Source of the DNA: Cepaea nemoralis
Lineage: Eukaryota > Mollusca > Gastropoda > Stylommatophora > Helicidae
Assembly: GCA_014155875.1 (NCBI GenBank)
Contig: JACEFZ010017425.1
Location: 1,182,501-1,246,500, forward strand
Direction: 5' to 3'
Length of the DNA stretch: 64,000 bases
The notes below the pieces were generated by a model. That model was not told the origin of the DNA, did no database searches, and saw nothing but the letters and a program-made list of their open reading frames with translations. Position 1 is the stretch's first letter. Each line of letters starts with the position of its first letter. Shown here one piece after another: positions 21,600-32,323 of the stretch. The position numbers and the translations under genes are program-made.

Positions 21600-24060
21600 T
21601 CAAGTGTGATGGTAATACTAACAAAACTCACATTATGTACTCCTTTATGTTATTTTGAGGCGAGTGCTAAAGTCTGGGTGGACTGATATGTGTGAGCGCA
21701 CATACATACATCGACACCACTCAACAGATATTCTTTGTTTTTGCTATGTTAAGATATAAGTTGTTATTTTCACTATTCAATTGGGTTGAGGCTATTAGAT
21801 TTTCTATACCATTCTGTTTTGTGGATAGCAATACTGTATCATCAGCATACCGAATCTCTGGTATGTCATGACCACCGATATTTAGGGCATCATATAGCTC
21901 CCCGATTATGTCATCTCTGACATGTCTCATTATATTTTCGGCGTACAGGTTAAATAAATAGTGTGATAGTACACACCCCTGACGGACTCCTTGCTTGATG
22001 TCAAACCAAGTTGATGTTTCACCATCTATTCTAACCGCTGCTTGTTGGTCTAGATAGAGCATTCTTATGAATTGAATTACATGTGATGCCCATATTCCTC
22101 ATGATTTCCCAAAGTTTCTGATGGTGTACAGTCAAATGCCTTTGAATAATCCACAAAACATGAGAATAGGTTTACATTAAATTCTCTGCACTTCTCTATT
22201 ATTAAACGCATATTGAGAATGTAATCTCTTGTTCCTCTTCCTGTCTAAATTCAGCATGAACCACGTTAATTTCTTCTTCCATTTTCTTACGAAGTCTTCT
22301 CTTTATGATATTTAGTAGAAATTTACTTTCATGACTGATCAGGGCAACAGTTTGTAACTGTTCAGTGAGCACGTCCTGTCTCCATCCCCCCTTCACTGAA
22401 CCGTTACACCCACCACCCCATCATCATCCTACATCCCATTCCCTCGGTTGGGTATAAAAAGAAGACATCGGGGATATTTGGGGTTATACACAGTTCGGAA
22501 TCCTGAGGTAAGTATGAACATTTTTTCAAATTTTCATTTTCTCTTCATCGCTTTCATTTTTTCATCTTTTTGTTCTTCTCGTCCTGTCGTCACGTTTTGA
22601 TGTAGTCATAGGAGATCTCCTTAGGTTTGCGTGAGTATCCGTTGTCCCATGTCAGGCTTATTGGTGTGCAGACTGATAGTTCCTAGCCGTACAGGCAGAC
22701 ACTCTCCGACTTCGGAGGAATCGGCGATCCTACTGACTTTAGCCAGGACCCCGAAGGGACCTGTTGCCCAGGACGTTCGACGAGGAGGCGTCAATAGGTC
22801 TTGGCCAGTATATAACTCGGCCCTGGTGCCTTGGAAACACCTCTGCGTTCCATTTTTCTTCCAGTGAGCTCACTGATTTGTCTGCATATTTTGTGTATCT
22901 TTAATGGAATTTAATTCAATTTTTTTGCACTGCTCGTTTAACCAACTTTATTTTTGCCTTCACACATTTATCTTTTATTTCTTTATTTATCTTAGCGTAA
23001 TTTCATTTGTCATTTTTACTCTGTTTTCTTTTGTCCATCAGCATTAATATCTCTTCATTCATCCATTTTTTCTTAGCTATTTGGCTTCTCTCCTTGCTAG
23101 TTTGATGAATCGAGTCCCTTAACATTTCCCATTATTCATTTATACTCTATATTTTAGCTATTGCACTGTATCTATTTTTCAAAGTCACTCTGTATTGTTC
23201 TTGGATTTCTTTATCTACTTTCAGAATCTCTTTATTAAGTCTCAAGTTCTTAACCATATTTTTCACTCTCTTTAATCTTACTTTAATTTGTCCACATAGT
23301 TGTAAATGATCACTATTACAGTCAGCACCAGGCATTGTCTTTATATTAATTAAAGCATTTCTAAATTTTTATTAATTAGTATGTAGTCAATTTGGTTGTG
23401 TATTTTCTTATCAGGGCTTTTATATGTGTATAGTCATCTTTTATGGTGTTTAAACCATGTGTTTCCAATTATCATATGATTGATATTTGCCCATTCTATT
23501 AGTTTTTCTCCTCTTTCATTTCTTCTACCTAAGTCATAATTCCCCACCACATCCTCCATTTTCCTCTTTCCTTCTTGTGTATTAAAATCTCCAAGTAATA
23601 TTTTTATTTCTTATTATCCAATTTGAGCCATCGCCATTTATATTTCGTCGTAAAAGTGTTGCATTTCTTCATCACTACTACTTGTTGTTGGTGCATATAC
23701 TTGTATAATATTCATATCTATTGGTTTGCATTTGATTGTGGCCTAATAACTCTATCTGAAATACACAAGTATCCATTAATTGGCTATTTTTTCGTCAAAT
23801 ATTATTCCTACACATTTTTCATGTGTATCCCCTCCAGAATAAATTATTGTGTGGTTGTCTGTTATAATTTTGCCCGACCCCTTCCATCTCATCTCTCTAA
23901 CGCCTAGTATAATCATTTTCATGCTATCAATCTCTCTTAGAACATTGTTCAACTTCTCCAGCTCATTTAGTGTCCTACCATTCCATGTTCCTACTCTAAA
24001 TTTATTTATTTTAGTTATGACTTTGCCATCAGTAGCTGGATGACGGCCTGTGTCACCTGT
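21600..24060 (-). pseudogene. RTE-like LINE with APE endonuclease and RT, decayed (group A)
   Basis: From 24050 leftward the minus strand encodes an APE-type endonuclease: VGTWNGRTLNELEKLN, a MIILGVREMRWKGSG block, NIIQVYAPT, LLGDFNT and GADCNSDH (~23310). It continues through a basic linker (KKWMNEEILMLMDKRK, ~23060). RT fragments follow: ALISHESKFLLNIIKRRL (22396-22202), then GVRQGCVLS and the catalytic YADD in RYADDTVLL (22062-21721). Many stops and frameshifts. The stretch from ~22400 to 22880 is unrelated and replaces roughly 150 residues between the linker and the RT. The clade (RTE/BovB-like) is inferred from the domain order and endonuclease motifs. Confidence 0.75.
22400..22880 (+). 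other. Unclassified insert with promoter-like and splice-like signals
   Basis: This block interrupts the LINE. On the plus strand it has a TATA-like GGGTATAAAAAGAAG (~22450), then about 50 bp later a near-consensus splice donor CTGAG/GTAAGTATG (~22503-22515). A pyrimidine-rich stretch and a possible acceptor GTAGTCATAG (~22600) follow, then a 78-codon open frame (22631-22867) with no recognised domain. It could be the 5' end of an uncharacterised retroelement or a captured first exon. No terminal repeats were found. Confidence 0.4.
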
Positions 24061-25283
24061 GGCTCATGACTGTCCCTATCCGGACAAGAATGTCCTAAGA
24101 CATCCATCAACGTCGTTCACTAACTCTGAAATATGCTTTGCCATGTGAAGAAAATGTGGTGGTTTCCCCTTACCTTCCACATCCACATGGTGGTCTTTTA
24201 CCTCTGCCGTTGACAGCCATTACCGACTGTAAGGACAAGTGAATGTCCTGCTCTGCTCAGCTGCAGAGTTGTCCACTTATTATTGATACCAGGAGATACT
24301 CTCTTATTGATACTAGAAGATAATTAGTGGTCGTGTTATGTCTTTACTTATGCATTAATTTTTTAGTTGTGTAAAATTCCGAGATGTCAACACAAGCATA
24401 CATACCCCATATTCCCCTATGTTATTCAATTATATTGCTATCATTTCTATCAAGGAGTGTTCCTGTTTTCGTGTTGATTAATGTGAAGTTTTGTGGTGTT
24501 AAATGTGATATTGTTACATAAATTTAACATCACCTCTAGAGTAGAGCAGAATGTGACAGGATAAATACACGTCTTCAGATACTCAGGAGTGAATTGTTTT
24601 TCCTCTCTGAAGTGCGGTAACCTTTCTGGCTCTCCGGACCCTCTACTAGAAAACCTTTTCTTACATCTATATGAACCTACTCTATGACCTGTCTCCATCT
24701 CTAGGAAGTCTTACGAGCCATTTCAGGTTATCCATTTAGGAGAGAAATAGCTTCCTCCCTATTCCGAATCTATTTCGCTACAGGCGCTAAACGCTAATCG
24801 CAGTTGAGTTTCTGACCCTCCAGACAGAAAGCAGTGCAGAGTCTTTTACAGCCAGCACCTCAGAAGGGAAAGTGTGGTAGTCGAGGAAGGCTTCACTCTG
24901 AGCTAAGTGGGAAGAACCATCCTTGCCCGATCCACAAACCACTTAGACTTAATTCTGGGACCTAGGACTTAGGATCAACACATACTCTGCAAACAGGAAC
25001 GGCTCTAGGCCACTCCGATAGCTCTATGAGAACTTCTTTCTCCCCCCCCCCCCCCCCCCCCAGCATTTTTATAAAAAATATATATATACTTTTATATACA
25101 CTTAACAACTTGAAATTAGAATTTTCTTGTATCAAGTTATTGTAAGAAGAGTGTTACTATACTTTGTGAATTTAGTGTCTGTTGGATAAAAGTTCACTGG
25201 AGGTTCATTCTATCACAGGAATTAGTAGTAGCCTGAATCATTAGACCTGCTGTCTAGAAGAAACCCAGTCCAAGCTGGCCAAC
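24061..25283. other. LINE 5' flank and Penelope 5' flank, non-coding
   Basis: 24061-24340 is probably the 5' untranslated region of the minus-strand LINE. The remainder precedes the Penelope-like ORF and contains a C-homopolymer at ~25044-25061. No pLTR-type duplication or hammerhead core was recognised. Confidence 0.4.
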
Positions 25284-27281
25284 TTGAAGCGAACACATAG
25301 TTCTGCCTACTACGTCACCCAAGAATTGAGCTTGTATGGCTACTTGAAGTTCACTAAATTCTGCACAGAAACAGTGTACAAAGTGAAAATCGCAGAGAAT
25401 GCTCGCCTCAACAAATCACTGAGCACTGAAAAGGTAACAACGTCAGTACTAGACTACCCAGAGAAGTATGTGAGGAACTTATCGTCGTACGTACTCAACA
25501 ACATTGAAACGGAGGCCCTTGCATACGGATTAAAATTCTGCATGAAGCCTAAACACATCAACCGTGTTGAGTCGCAAGCACAGTTTGAAATGTTGTTTGA
25601 CTAAGTCTCCAAGTTATCACCTACTTCTGCTGAGTCGGTCGGGTGGCTGAAGGCCAAACTGGTAGATTTAGAACACCAGTATCGCACAACACCCTCTAAA
25701 CAGACGTGTCCGCTGACCAACGAACATCTTACTGCTTTAAAAGCGTTAAAGACTAACAAAACCCTCGTCATACTGAAACCTGACAAAGGGAGCGGTGCAG
25801 TACTGATGGACATGTCAGACTACCAGAGAAAAATGGATGTAATATTGTCAGATGAATCCAAATTCAGGATAGATCAAAAAGTAAACAAGTCGGAGGACCT
25901 GGATGCTATAATGAGGAAAGAGATCCAGTCACTTGTGAATGCGGGACTCATCAGTGAGGCCACTACAAAAACGCTCACACCACGTGGCTCGCACACTCCT
26001 CAGATGTACGGTCTACCCAAACTTCACAAGCCCGGCATCCCGCTAAGACCTATCCTGTCCATGGTTAACTCTGCACAACACCGAATGGCGAGATGGCTGG
26101 CCGAAATGTTAAAGCCAGTACGACAGTCCTTCGATCCTAAAATACTCAGAGATACATTCCAACTGGTGGAATTATTGGATACTATGGACATAAATAACAA
26201 ACACATGGCATCCATGGATATAGCCTCCCTATTCACTAACGTTCCATTAGAGGAGACAGTGCAAATAATAAGGGAACGCATTGAAGACAAACAACTAACA
26301 TTAGGCATACGAACACCTATTCTGGAGAGGCTACTACTACTTTGTACCGCCAACATACAATTCAATTTTCTAACTAAGTCATACCGCCAAATTGACGAAG
26401 TGGCCATGGGGAGTCCTCTTGGTCCTATTCTAGCGGACATCTTCATGGCACATTTAGAAGAAAAGAGATCCTCAGACATCAACAACTTGGCCTTTTACCG
26501 TCGTTATGTGGACGATATACTAATTATCACCACAGACGAGCTGCAAGCAACATCGTTTCAGGCCACAATGAACAAGACGCATAAAAACATCTCTCTATCT
26601 ATGGAACACGAACACAACGAAGCGTTGCCGTTCCTAGATATTCTAATGAGACGTAGAGCAGACGGCACCATTCAAAGATCGGTGTATCGCAAAGGAACAT
26701 GGACAGGCCAATACCTAAATTTTCAGAGCTTCACACCTGTCCAGTACAAACGGGGCTTAGTACGGACCTTGTTTGACCGTGCTAGAAAGATATGCACCCA
26801 GGACACACTGACAGAGGAATTTGAAACTCTGAAGAATGTCTTAAACCTGAATGGGTACTCCACAGGATTTATAAAGCGCCACTGCCAACAGCCCAAACCC
26901 AAAGCAGACGTAACTACAGTCCCTAAACTCAAGGTATTCATCCAGCTAACCTTTCGAGGGGATGACGTAATGCAACGTCTACAAGACCGGCTTACTACAG
27001 CTGTAGGCCGAACATTCTGTGCGGCAACTCCAGTCATTAGATTTAAAACCGTACCGATTCCTACACCAGCAGTCAAAGAGCCTGTTCCTCTGTACGCCAC
27101 AAACAATTGTATTTACCAATTCACATGTAGATGCCAGGCCGTTTACATTGGTAGAACAGAGAGACAGCTTAACAAACGGGTGTTAGAACACATACCTTGT
27201 AACATGATGGATCAGAACCCCCCATTCCCAGCCCGACACATTCATAAAAATACTTTCGATTTGAGCGGCGTTTCCAGATAG
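25284..27281 (+). pseudogene. Penelope-like element ORF: reverse transcriptase plus GIY-YIG endonuclease
   Basis: A single frame runs from 25284 to 27281 with one internal TAA (25602-25604). The N-terminal part has the PLE block LKALKTNKTLVILKPDKGSG just before the RT. The RT shows YGLPKLHKPGIPLRPILS, MASMDIASLFTNVP, the MGSPLGPILADIFM box, catalytic YVDD in YRRYVDDILI, and LPFLDILMRR. The C-terminal GIY-YIG nuclease begins NNCIYQFTCRCQAVYIGR and continues RTERQLNKRVLEHIP, but it ends prematurely, losing the usual SSIGRHL...LPW tail. PLEs copy themselves with this RT and nick DNA with the GIY-YIG domain; the RT is related to telomerase. Apart from the TAA and the 3' truncation the reading frame is well conserved, suggesting moderate age. 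Confidence 0.9.
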
Positions 27282-28569
27282 AAGAGCTATTCTTGGAATA
27301 GTAAGTTCCAGAACGAGGTGGGAGAGGGCAGCGGTATATGCGCCTGTCTTTTCATTGGCTAATTGTGACAGCCCACGCTATTCACTGGGCCACATTTGAA
27401 AATCTAGCAGTTAGACGCGGGATTCCACCAAGAGCAGTCGCTAGTTTGTGATGTGATGACCCAACAATGCCCTTAAAGATTCGATAATGTGTTGTTTTCT
27501 GGATACCAGGTACCATATTAAAACATACTTAAATGTTGTATTTATGCCTGGTGAACGAAAGAGAAGAATATAAGAGTATTTTATGAATAAAATGTGAAAG
27601 TGAAAACCTAACTTCTGTGCGCCAGTATTCTGAATACTGCTTCTTCAACCTGTCAGGTCTTCTACGCTGTTTACTCCAAGTGCATATCATCCCTCTGTTG
27701 TGACTGGTTGCGTATGCTTGATGATTGTCTAGTACACTCAATGCAAATTCGCAAACCCCTTGTGTATTCTTAATGCCTAGGATGACTCATTCTTCACCAG
27801 ACTGTACATTGCTCTTGAGAGTTAATATTTGGCAGTCTGAATTGGAATGCGTGATGTAGACATGTACAAGTCCTTTGTAGAAGCTGAGAATGTTGGAGTG
27901 AGTGAGCTGGTGATTTGATAAATAGCCTCTCACATTAGTAGAAGGAAAGATGCTTCAATATCCATATGTAAGCAGGTTGTGTATGGCACGCCAGAATTGC
28001 AAAGTTCATGTGATGCCTGGTGGCAAACTTACGCTCAAGAGAATACCATTTCTCTCTGCAGCATTACACTGGTACCTCTACTGTTGGTAGGTTCATATAA
28101 ACTAGTTCCTAACAGGACAATAGGTGTGTGAACCTGTGTCTTAGTTGGCTGAATATAATGTATGGCTCATGCAAATTTACAAGGACTAAACATGTTTTTC
28201 TCATATGTGCTTTGGTGCATATGTGAACAATTGCTTATGCAATTGAGCTTCTGTTACCTACTGTGGTAGATACTCAGTGGGGAAAGAGCACATGATGATG
28301 ATAATGTACCTGTGAGCCAAGTCAGGTCTGAAAGGGGTGTCTGGCATTGCTGTAGGTGTGTATATGGAATAGGACATTCATGCACCACCATCACAACCAC
28401 TGGAAGTGATGTTTGGGCTGCTAATTGAGTAAATGCTATTAGTTAATACATATTGCATATTGCAGGTGTAAATGCCTATTTTCCATTTCCCTTCACAATG
28501 CCTGTCCCATGTTGCTATGTCACAATGCTTGCTCATATTGCTTGCCTTATAGTGCTTGCTGTACTGTGT
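27282..28569. other. Unassigned DNA left of the Gypsy insertion
   Basis: No gene is recognised. This sequence continues at 37822 on the far side of the Gypsy element, because the CTGG target site is shared, so the two stretches were contiguous before insertion. Confidence 0.45.
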
Positions 28570-28573
28570 CTGG

Positions 28574-28805
28574 TGTAACAGTAATGGAGTACTGGGGTAT
28601 TATTAGGATCTAGTGGGAAACAGATACAGCACGATTGAGCATTGAGACTGAAAGCGGTGAGAGATGCTCAATCGTGACGGATTGGGTTGGCAAGGGCAGT
28701 TAAGATCCGGCCTTTGACTTGAGAGGAAGCTGACTTGTCATCAGAATGAATTAAACTTTGTATATATTAGATCAACCAGTCTTGTTGAGTTCCTGCTCTG
28801 TTATA
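28574..28805 (+). repeat. 5' LTR of the Gypsy element
   Basis: 232 bp, beginning TGTAACAG and ending CTGTTATA. It contains a TATA-like TTGTATATATTAG near the 3' end (~28759-28771). It is identical to the 3' LTR except at 28704 and in a 14-bp patch at 28718-28731. The sequence right after it (GAACTCGAAATG) is not a PBS I can assign to a tRNA. Confidence 0.95.
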
Positions 28806-30218
28806 GAACTCGAAATGTTGCCTAAGACCGAGGATTGAACCTGATATAGTCCAGTTGATATAAAAAAAAAACAACGCGAAGTAATGCCGAATAACATCGC
28901 GGAGAAGATGTTCCATGCTCCAGTTCTATAAGTAACCAGAAACACTAGCGGCACGTTGTGAGAACAACTAGTGAACGTAATAAGGCGCACTCAAAAGATG
29001 GCCAGTAAATTGTAAAATTCAGTAATCTGTGAATACAGAGGCCAAAAGCCCGCCCAGGGGTGGTCCTCTGTAAGTCTTTTTCAAGACTTGAGATAACAAA
29101 TAAATTAGCGTCAAGAGGCTTAGTATAACCGTCACTTTTCAGAGTTCACAAATCAAGAGGCTTGTCATAGCCGCCGTTCTGCAGTTTTTTTACCGCAAGA
29201 GGCTTAACATGGACGGTGCCTGAATTTTAACGTTTTCAAGAGGCTTACCATAGCCGTTGTCTAGAATTATCACTTCCGAAGAGCCATCAAAGCCGCTGTC
29301 ATACATCGTTCTGATCGTGTCTGATCGATTTGAAACTTCTGCTGTCTAGACTTCACGGAACTTTGGAAAAAGGGGCAGTCCAGCAGTCCGGTTGTCTGAT
29401 CGTTGTGAAAAGCCGACCCAGAGTGATCCTGTCTTGAGAGAGCAAGAGTTTGGCAATCCAGCAATCCAGTCTGAACATTTTGTCGGTCAGAACAAGAATT
29501 CAAGAATTCCGTAGAAGGTCAATTCAGTCTGAACATTTTTTCTTACAGGTGAGCGAGAAATTTCAAATAGCTCCCTCAAATTGACCCCTTGCCTCCAATT
29601 AAAGTTTCAAGGTTAAATTAAAGACTGTGAGAATTTCTCACCTACAATCAGAACTCTTCCAAAGTTCGTGTAATCAGGTCAAAGTAATGGAGGTGATCAT
29701 GAAATATCAGGACAGCATATAAATACCTCGGTTTTCCGTTGATTGGGCCATATTTTGTTTGAAGCAATCAAACTATCACTAGGCCGTTGGCTGATCCTGA
29801 TCCCTTTGGGCTTTGTTACTTCTGAGTCCCTCTCAAAACGTCGATGATGTACCCCACCCGGGGTGAAAGCAAAGGCTAGAAATCTCAGAAGGGACCCAAC
29901 CAGGGGTTGAAGATTATCCAGGCATCCCAAGAGAAGTGACGAAATTACCTGGGGGAAGAGACAGACTGCCTGAACTCTGCTACCTGAACTCCGCGACTGA
30001 TTTTCAGCTGACGCAGGCTCCTGGTGTTCGAACTTAATCTGACGGCGAGTCGAAGAAGGCACGTGCTTGGATCAGGAAACAGAACCAGGGTAAATTTGTG
30101 TGATTCATAAACATAGTAACTGACTGAACTGTTTTACGAAACAAGTGAATTGTGTTCCTTAAATTAGGAAATTGCAATTGTGTGGTTGTTTGCTTGCTCT
30201 GTTTAAGTATATTTCAGC
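28806..30218 (+). other. Gypsy leader with ~42-bp tandem repeat
   Basis: 1.4-kb untranslated leader. A CAAGAGGCTTA..ATAGCCG motif recurs at 29112, 29154, 29196, 29237 and (degenerate) 29278, a period of 41-42 bp. CAGTCTGAACATTTT occurs twice (about 29467 and 29525). The second copy runs into TTTTTTCTTACAG/GTGAGCG, which resembles a splice acceptor directly abutting a donor. Such leaders can hold packaging or splicing signals; that role is inference. Confidence 0.6.
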
Positions 30219-31193
30219 ATGGCGGAACAGGACACCTTAGCCCAAGTTTTGACAGGGGTAGGAACAGCAGTAGGCAGACTTAATATGGTTATTAAACAAC
30301 AAGGAATGGCAACAGAAATTGTGAAGTTTAGTGGACAGGCCAGAGACTTTATGAAATGGGTCACTTCCATAGAAAAATATGCCTATTTAATCTCAGCAAC
30401 AGATGAAGAAAGAATGAGACTGGCTTATCAGACGGCAACGGAACCGGTTTCGGATCATATAAGAAGAAAGTTAGAGGCTAGAGTAGATGAGACATGGGAA
30501 CAATTCAAAGAAGACCTAGCAAGGAAATATGCAGAAATAACGGATCCACAACATGCATTTTCGGTGTTGAGGCAGGCTAAACAAAATAACGGAGAGACGG
30601 TACAATTGTTCAGCGATAGATTGATTAACCTGGCTGAAGAGGCATTCTTAGGACAGAATGTACGAGGAGAGGAGGTGGAAAGGATGTTAGTAGGGATTTT
30701 TGTAGATGGCATAAAATCCGATGGTTTGAAATTTAAGCTGATGAGGGAAAACCCTGAGAGGTTATCACAAGCGGTAGATATCGCGGTACAAGAGGAAAAT
30801 TTGAGACGTAGATTTAGATTGAGAACAGGACGAGAAGTAGGAAGTAATCGAGAAGACAGAGTTGAGGAACCCATGGAAATAGGACAAACAAGATTCGGAT
30901 GGAATAGGAGAGGAGGAATACAGACGTTACAAGGTAGAAATAGATATGATAACGAGGAAAGAAGAAATATGAGATACCCTACAAGAGAGACAGTAGTCAA
31001 CACAAATAGTACAAATATTGTCTGTTGGGTTTGTGGTCAACGGGGACATGTTTCTCGTTTTTGTAATAACAGGCGTGTCCAGTCGAATACACAGGGTAGA
31101 CATGACAATAACAGGGTGAGTAGGAATGTTGTAGATGGACACAGGAATTTTACAGGTACAAGAACGCAGGAAAACCGGCGCCCTACCTATTAA
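30219..31193 (+). CDS. gag: Gag polyprotein of the Gypsy element
   Basis: 324 codons from the first ATG after the leader (MAEQDTLAQVLTGVG). The N-terminal two thirds is a helical, capsid-like region, for example FMKWVTSIEKYAYLI and WEQFKEDLARKYAEI near residues 45-110. It is followed by an Arg-rich stretch and one CCHC zinc knuckle, CWVCGQRGHVSRFC, near residue 270. Gag builds the virus-like particle and binds element RNA through the knuckle. The frame is intact. The protease/pol frame overlaps its last ~94 nt in the -1 frame, so pol is probably made by -1 frameshifting, although no textbook slippery heptamer was identified in the overlap. Confidence 0.92.
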   Translation: MAEQDTLAQVLTGVGTAVGRLNMVIKQQGMATEIVKFSGQARDFMKWVTSIEKYAYLISATDEERMRLAYQTATEPVSDHIRRKLEARVDETWEQFKEDLARKYAEITDPQHAFSVLRQAKQNNGETVQLFSDRLINLAEEAFLGQNVRGEEVERMLVGIFVDGIKSDGLKFKLMRENPERLSQAVDIAVQEENLRRRFRLRTGREVGSNREDRVEEPMEIGQTRFGWNRRGGIQTLQGRNRYDNEERRNMRYPTRETVVNTNSTNIVCWVCGQRGHVSRFCNNRRVQSNTQGRHDNNRVSRNVVDGHRNFTGTRTQENRRPTY

Positions 31194-32323
31194 AGGGGAC
31201 CTATAGTAGGAAGGGAAATAATAAGGTCCCAAGGTTTAAAGAGTATGTTAATAATAGATATAGTAGGACGAACAGAGAATATTTTCAATTAGATGAAGTC
31301 AAGCAATTTATAGAAAATAAAACAGATTATAGCTCTTGTATAATAGAAATAGGAAAGTATAGAGTTCGTACATTAATTGATTCGGGAGCTCAGGTTAGTG
31401 TAGTAAAAGAAAGTTTTCTATACAAAATAGTAAGAAATAGTAGAGTATTTAAGAGTCATAATAATTTACACTCTGTTACTGGACAAAATTTACAAGTAAT
31501 TGGACAAACAATGATAAATTTTAAGTTAGGAGGGATCAACATAAGACATCTTTTTCATGTAGTGAAGGATTTAAATAGAAACATGTTGATAGGAAGAGAT
31601 TTTTTAATAAAAAATGGAGTAAGACTTTTCTATGATTTACATAAATTAAAATTCAGAGACGTCTATATAGATATGGAAGAAGACATGCATATGGTTAGAG
31701 TTAAAATGTTAACGACGTTAAAACCACAGTCGGTTAATTTGATACAGGCGAAGCTGAAGAGAAACCCATATTATGTGGAAGGAGACACAGTCAGAATCAC
31801 TGAGTTACAAGAGGAAATAATTGATGAGCCTGGTTTGGAAGTTCCGGATGGAATAATAGCGTTGGATAAACACTTAACCTTTCCAGTAATGGTTATCAAC
31901 AACACAGGTAGAGAAATCAAATTATACAGAGGATGTGTGATAGCCAAACTAGATCATAACATTAGTGACATATTGGCAACGGATAGAGCAGAAATGTCGG
32001 GATCAAGTTATTCAGAAACTTCTAGTGAACGAGTTAATAACAGACGCGGACGCGGAAGAAGAGGGAACGTCAGAATGGATGAATTGATCCATCCATCCAG
32101 AGGAAATAAAGCCCAAATACATTCACTAGACAAAATAACAAGGGAACAAGAATTGTTGTCACAATTAAAAGCTCCGCCAGAAAATAAGGAAGTGTTAGAA
32201 CAACTTATAAAGCAAAATCAGGATGTGTTTGCGGTTAATGATTTAGAATTGGGAAAGACGCAAACAGTTACAATGGAAATAGATACGGGAGATCATCCAC
32301 CAATAAGTTTTAAACTCCATTAA
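31100..32323 (+). CDS. pol: Pol, N-terminal part: aspartic protease and linker
   Basis: The -1 frame relative to gag is open from about 31100 (after a TAG at 31097-31099) to the TAA at 32321-32323. It contains the retropepsin active site LIDSGAQVSVV (Asp codon at 31379) and, ~70 residues later, MLIGRDFLIKNGV, the second retropepsin signature (LIG-D). A linker with GDHPPISFK follows, just before the RT. The protease cleaves Gag and Pol in particles. The frame ends at a frameshift that separates it from the RT frame starting at 32359. No ATG is needed if the product comes from frameshifting. Confidence 0.88.
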
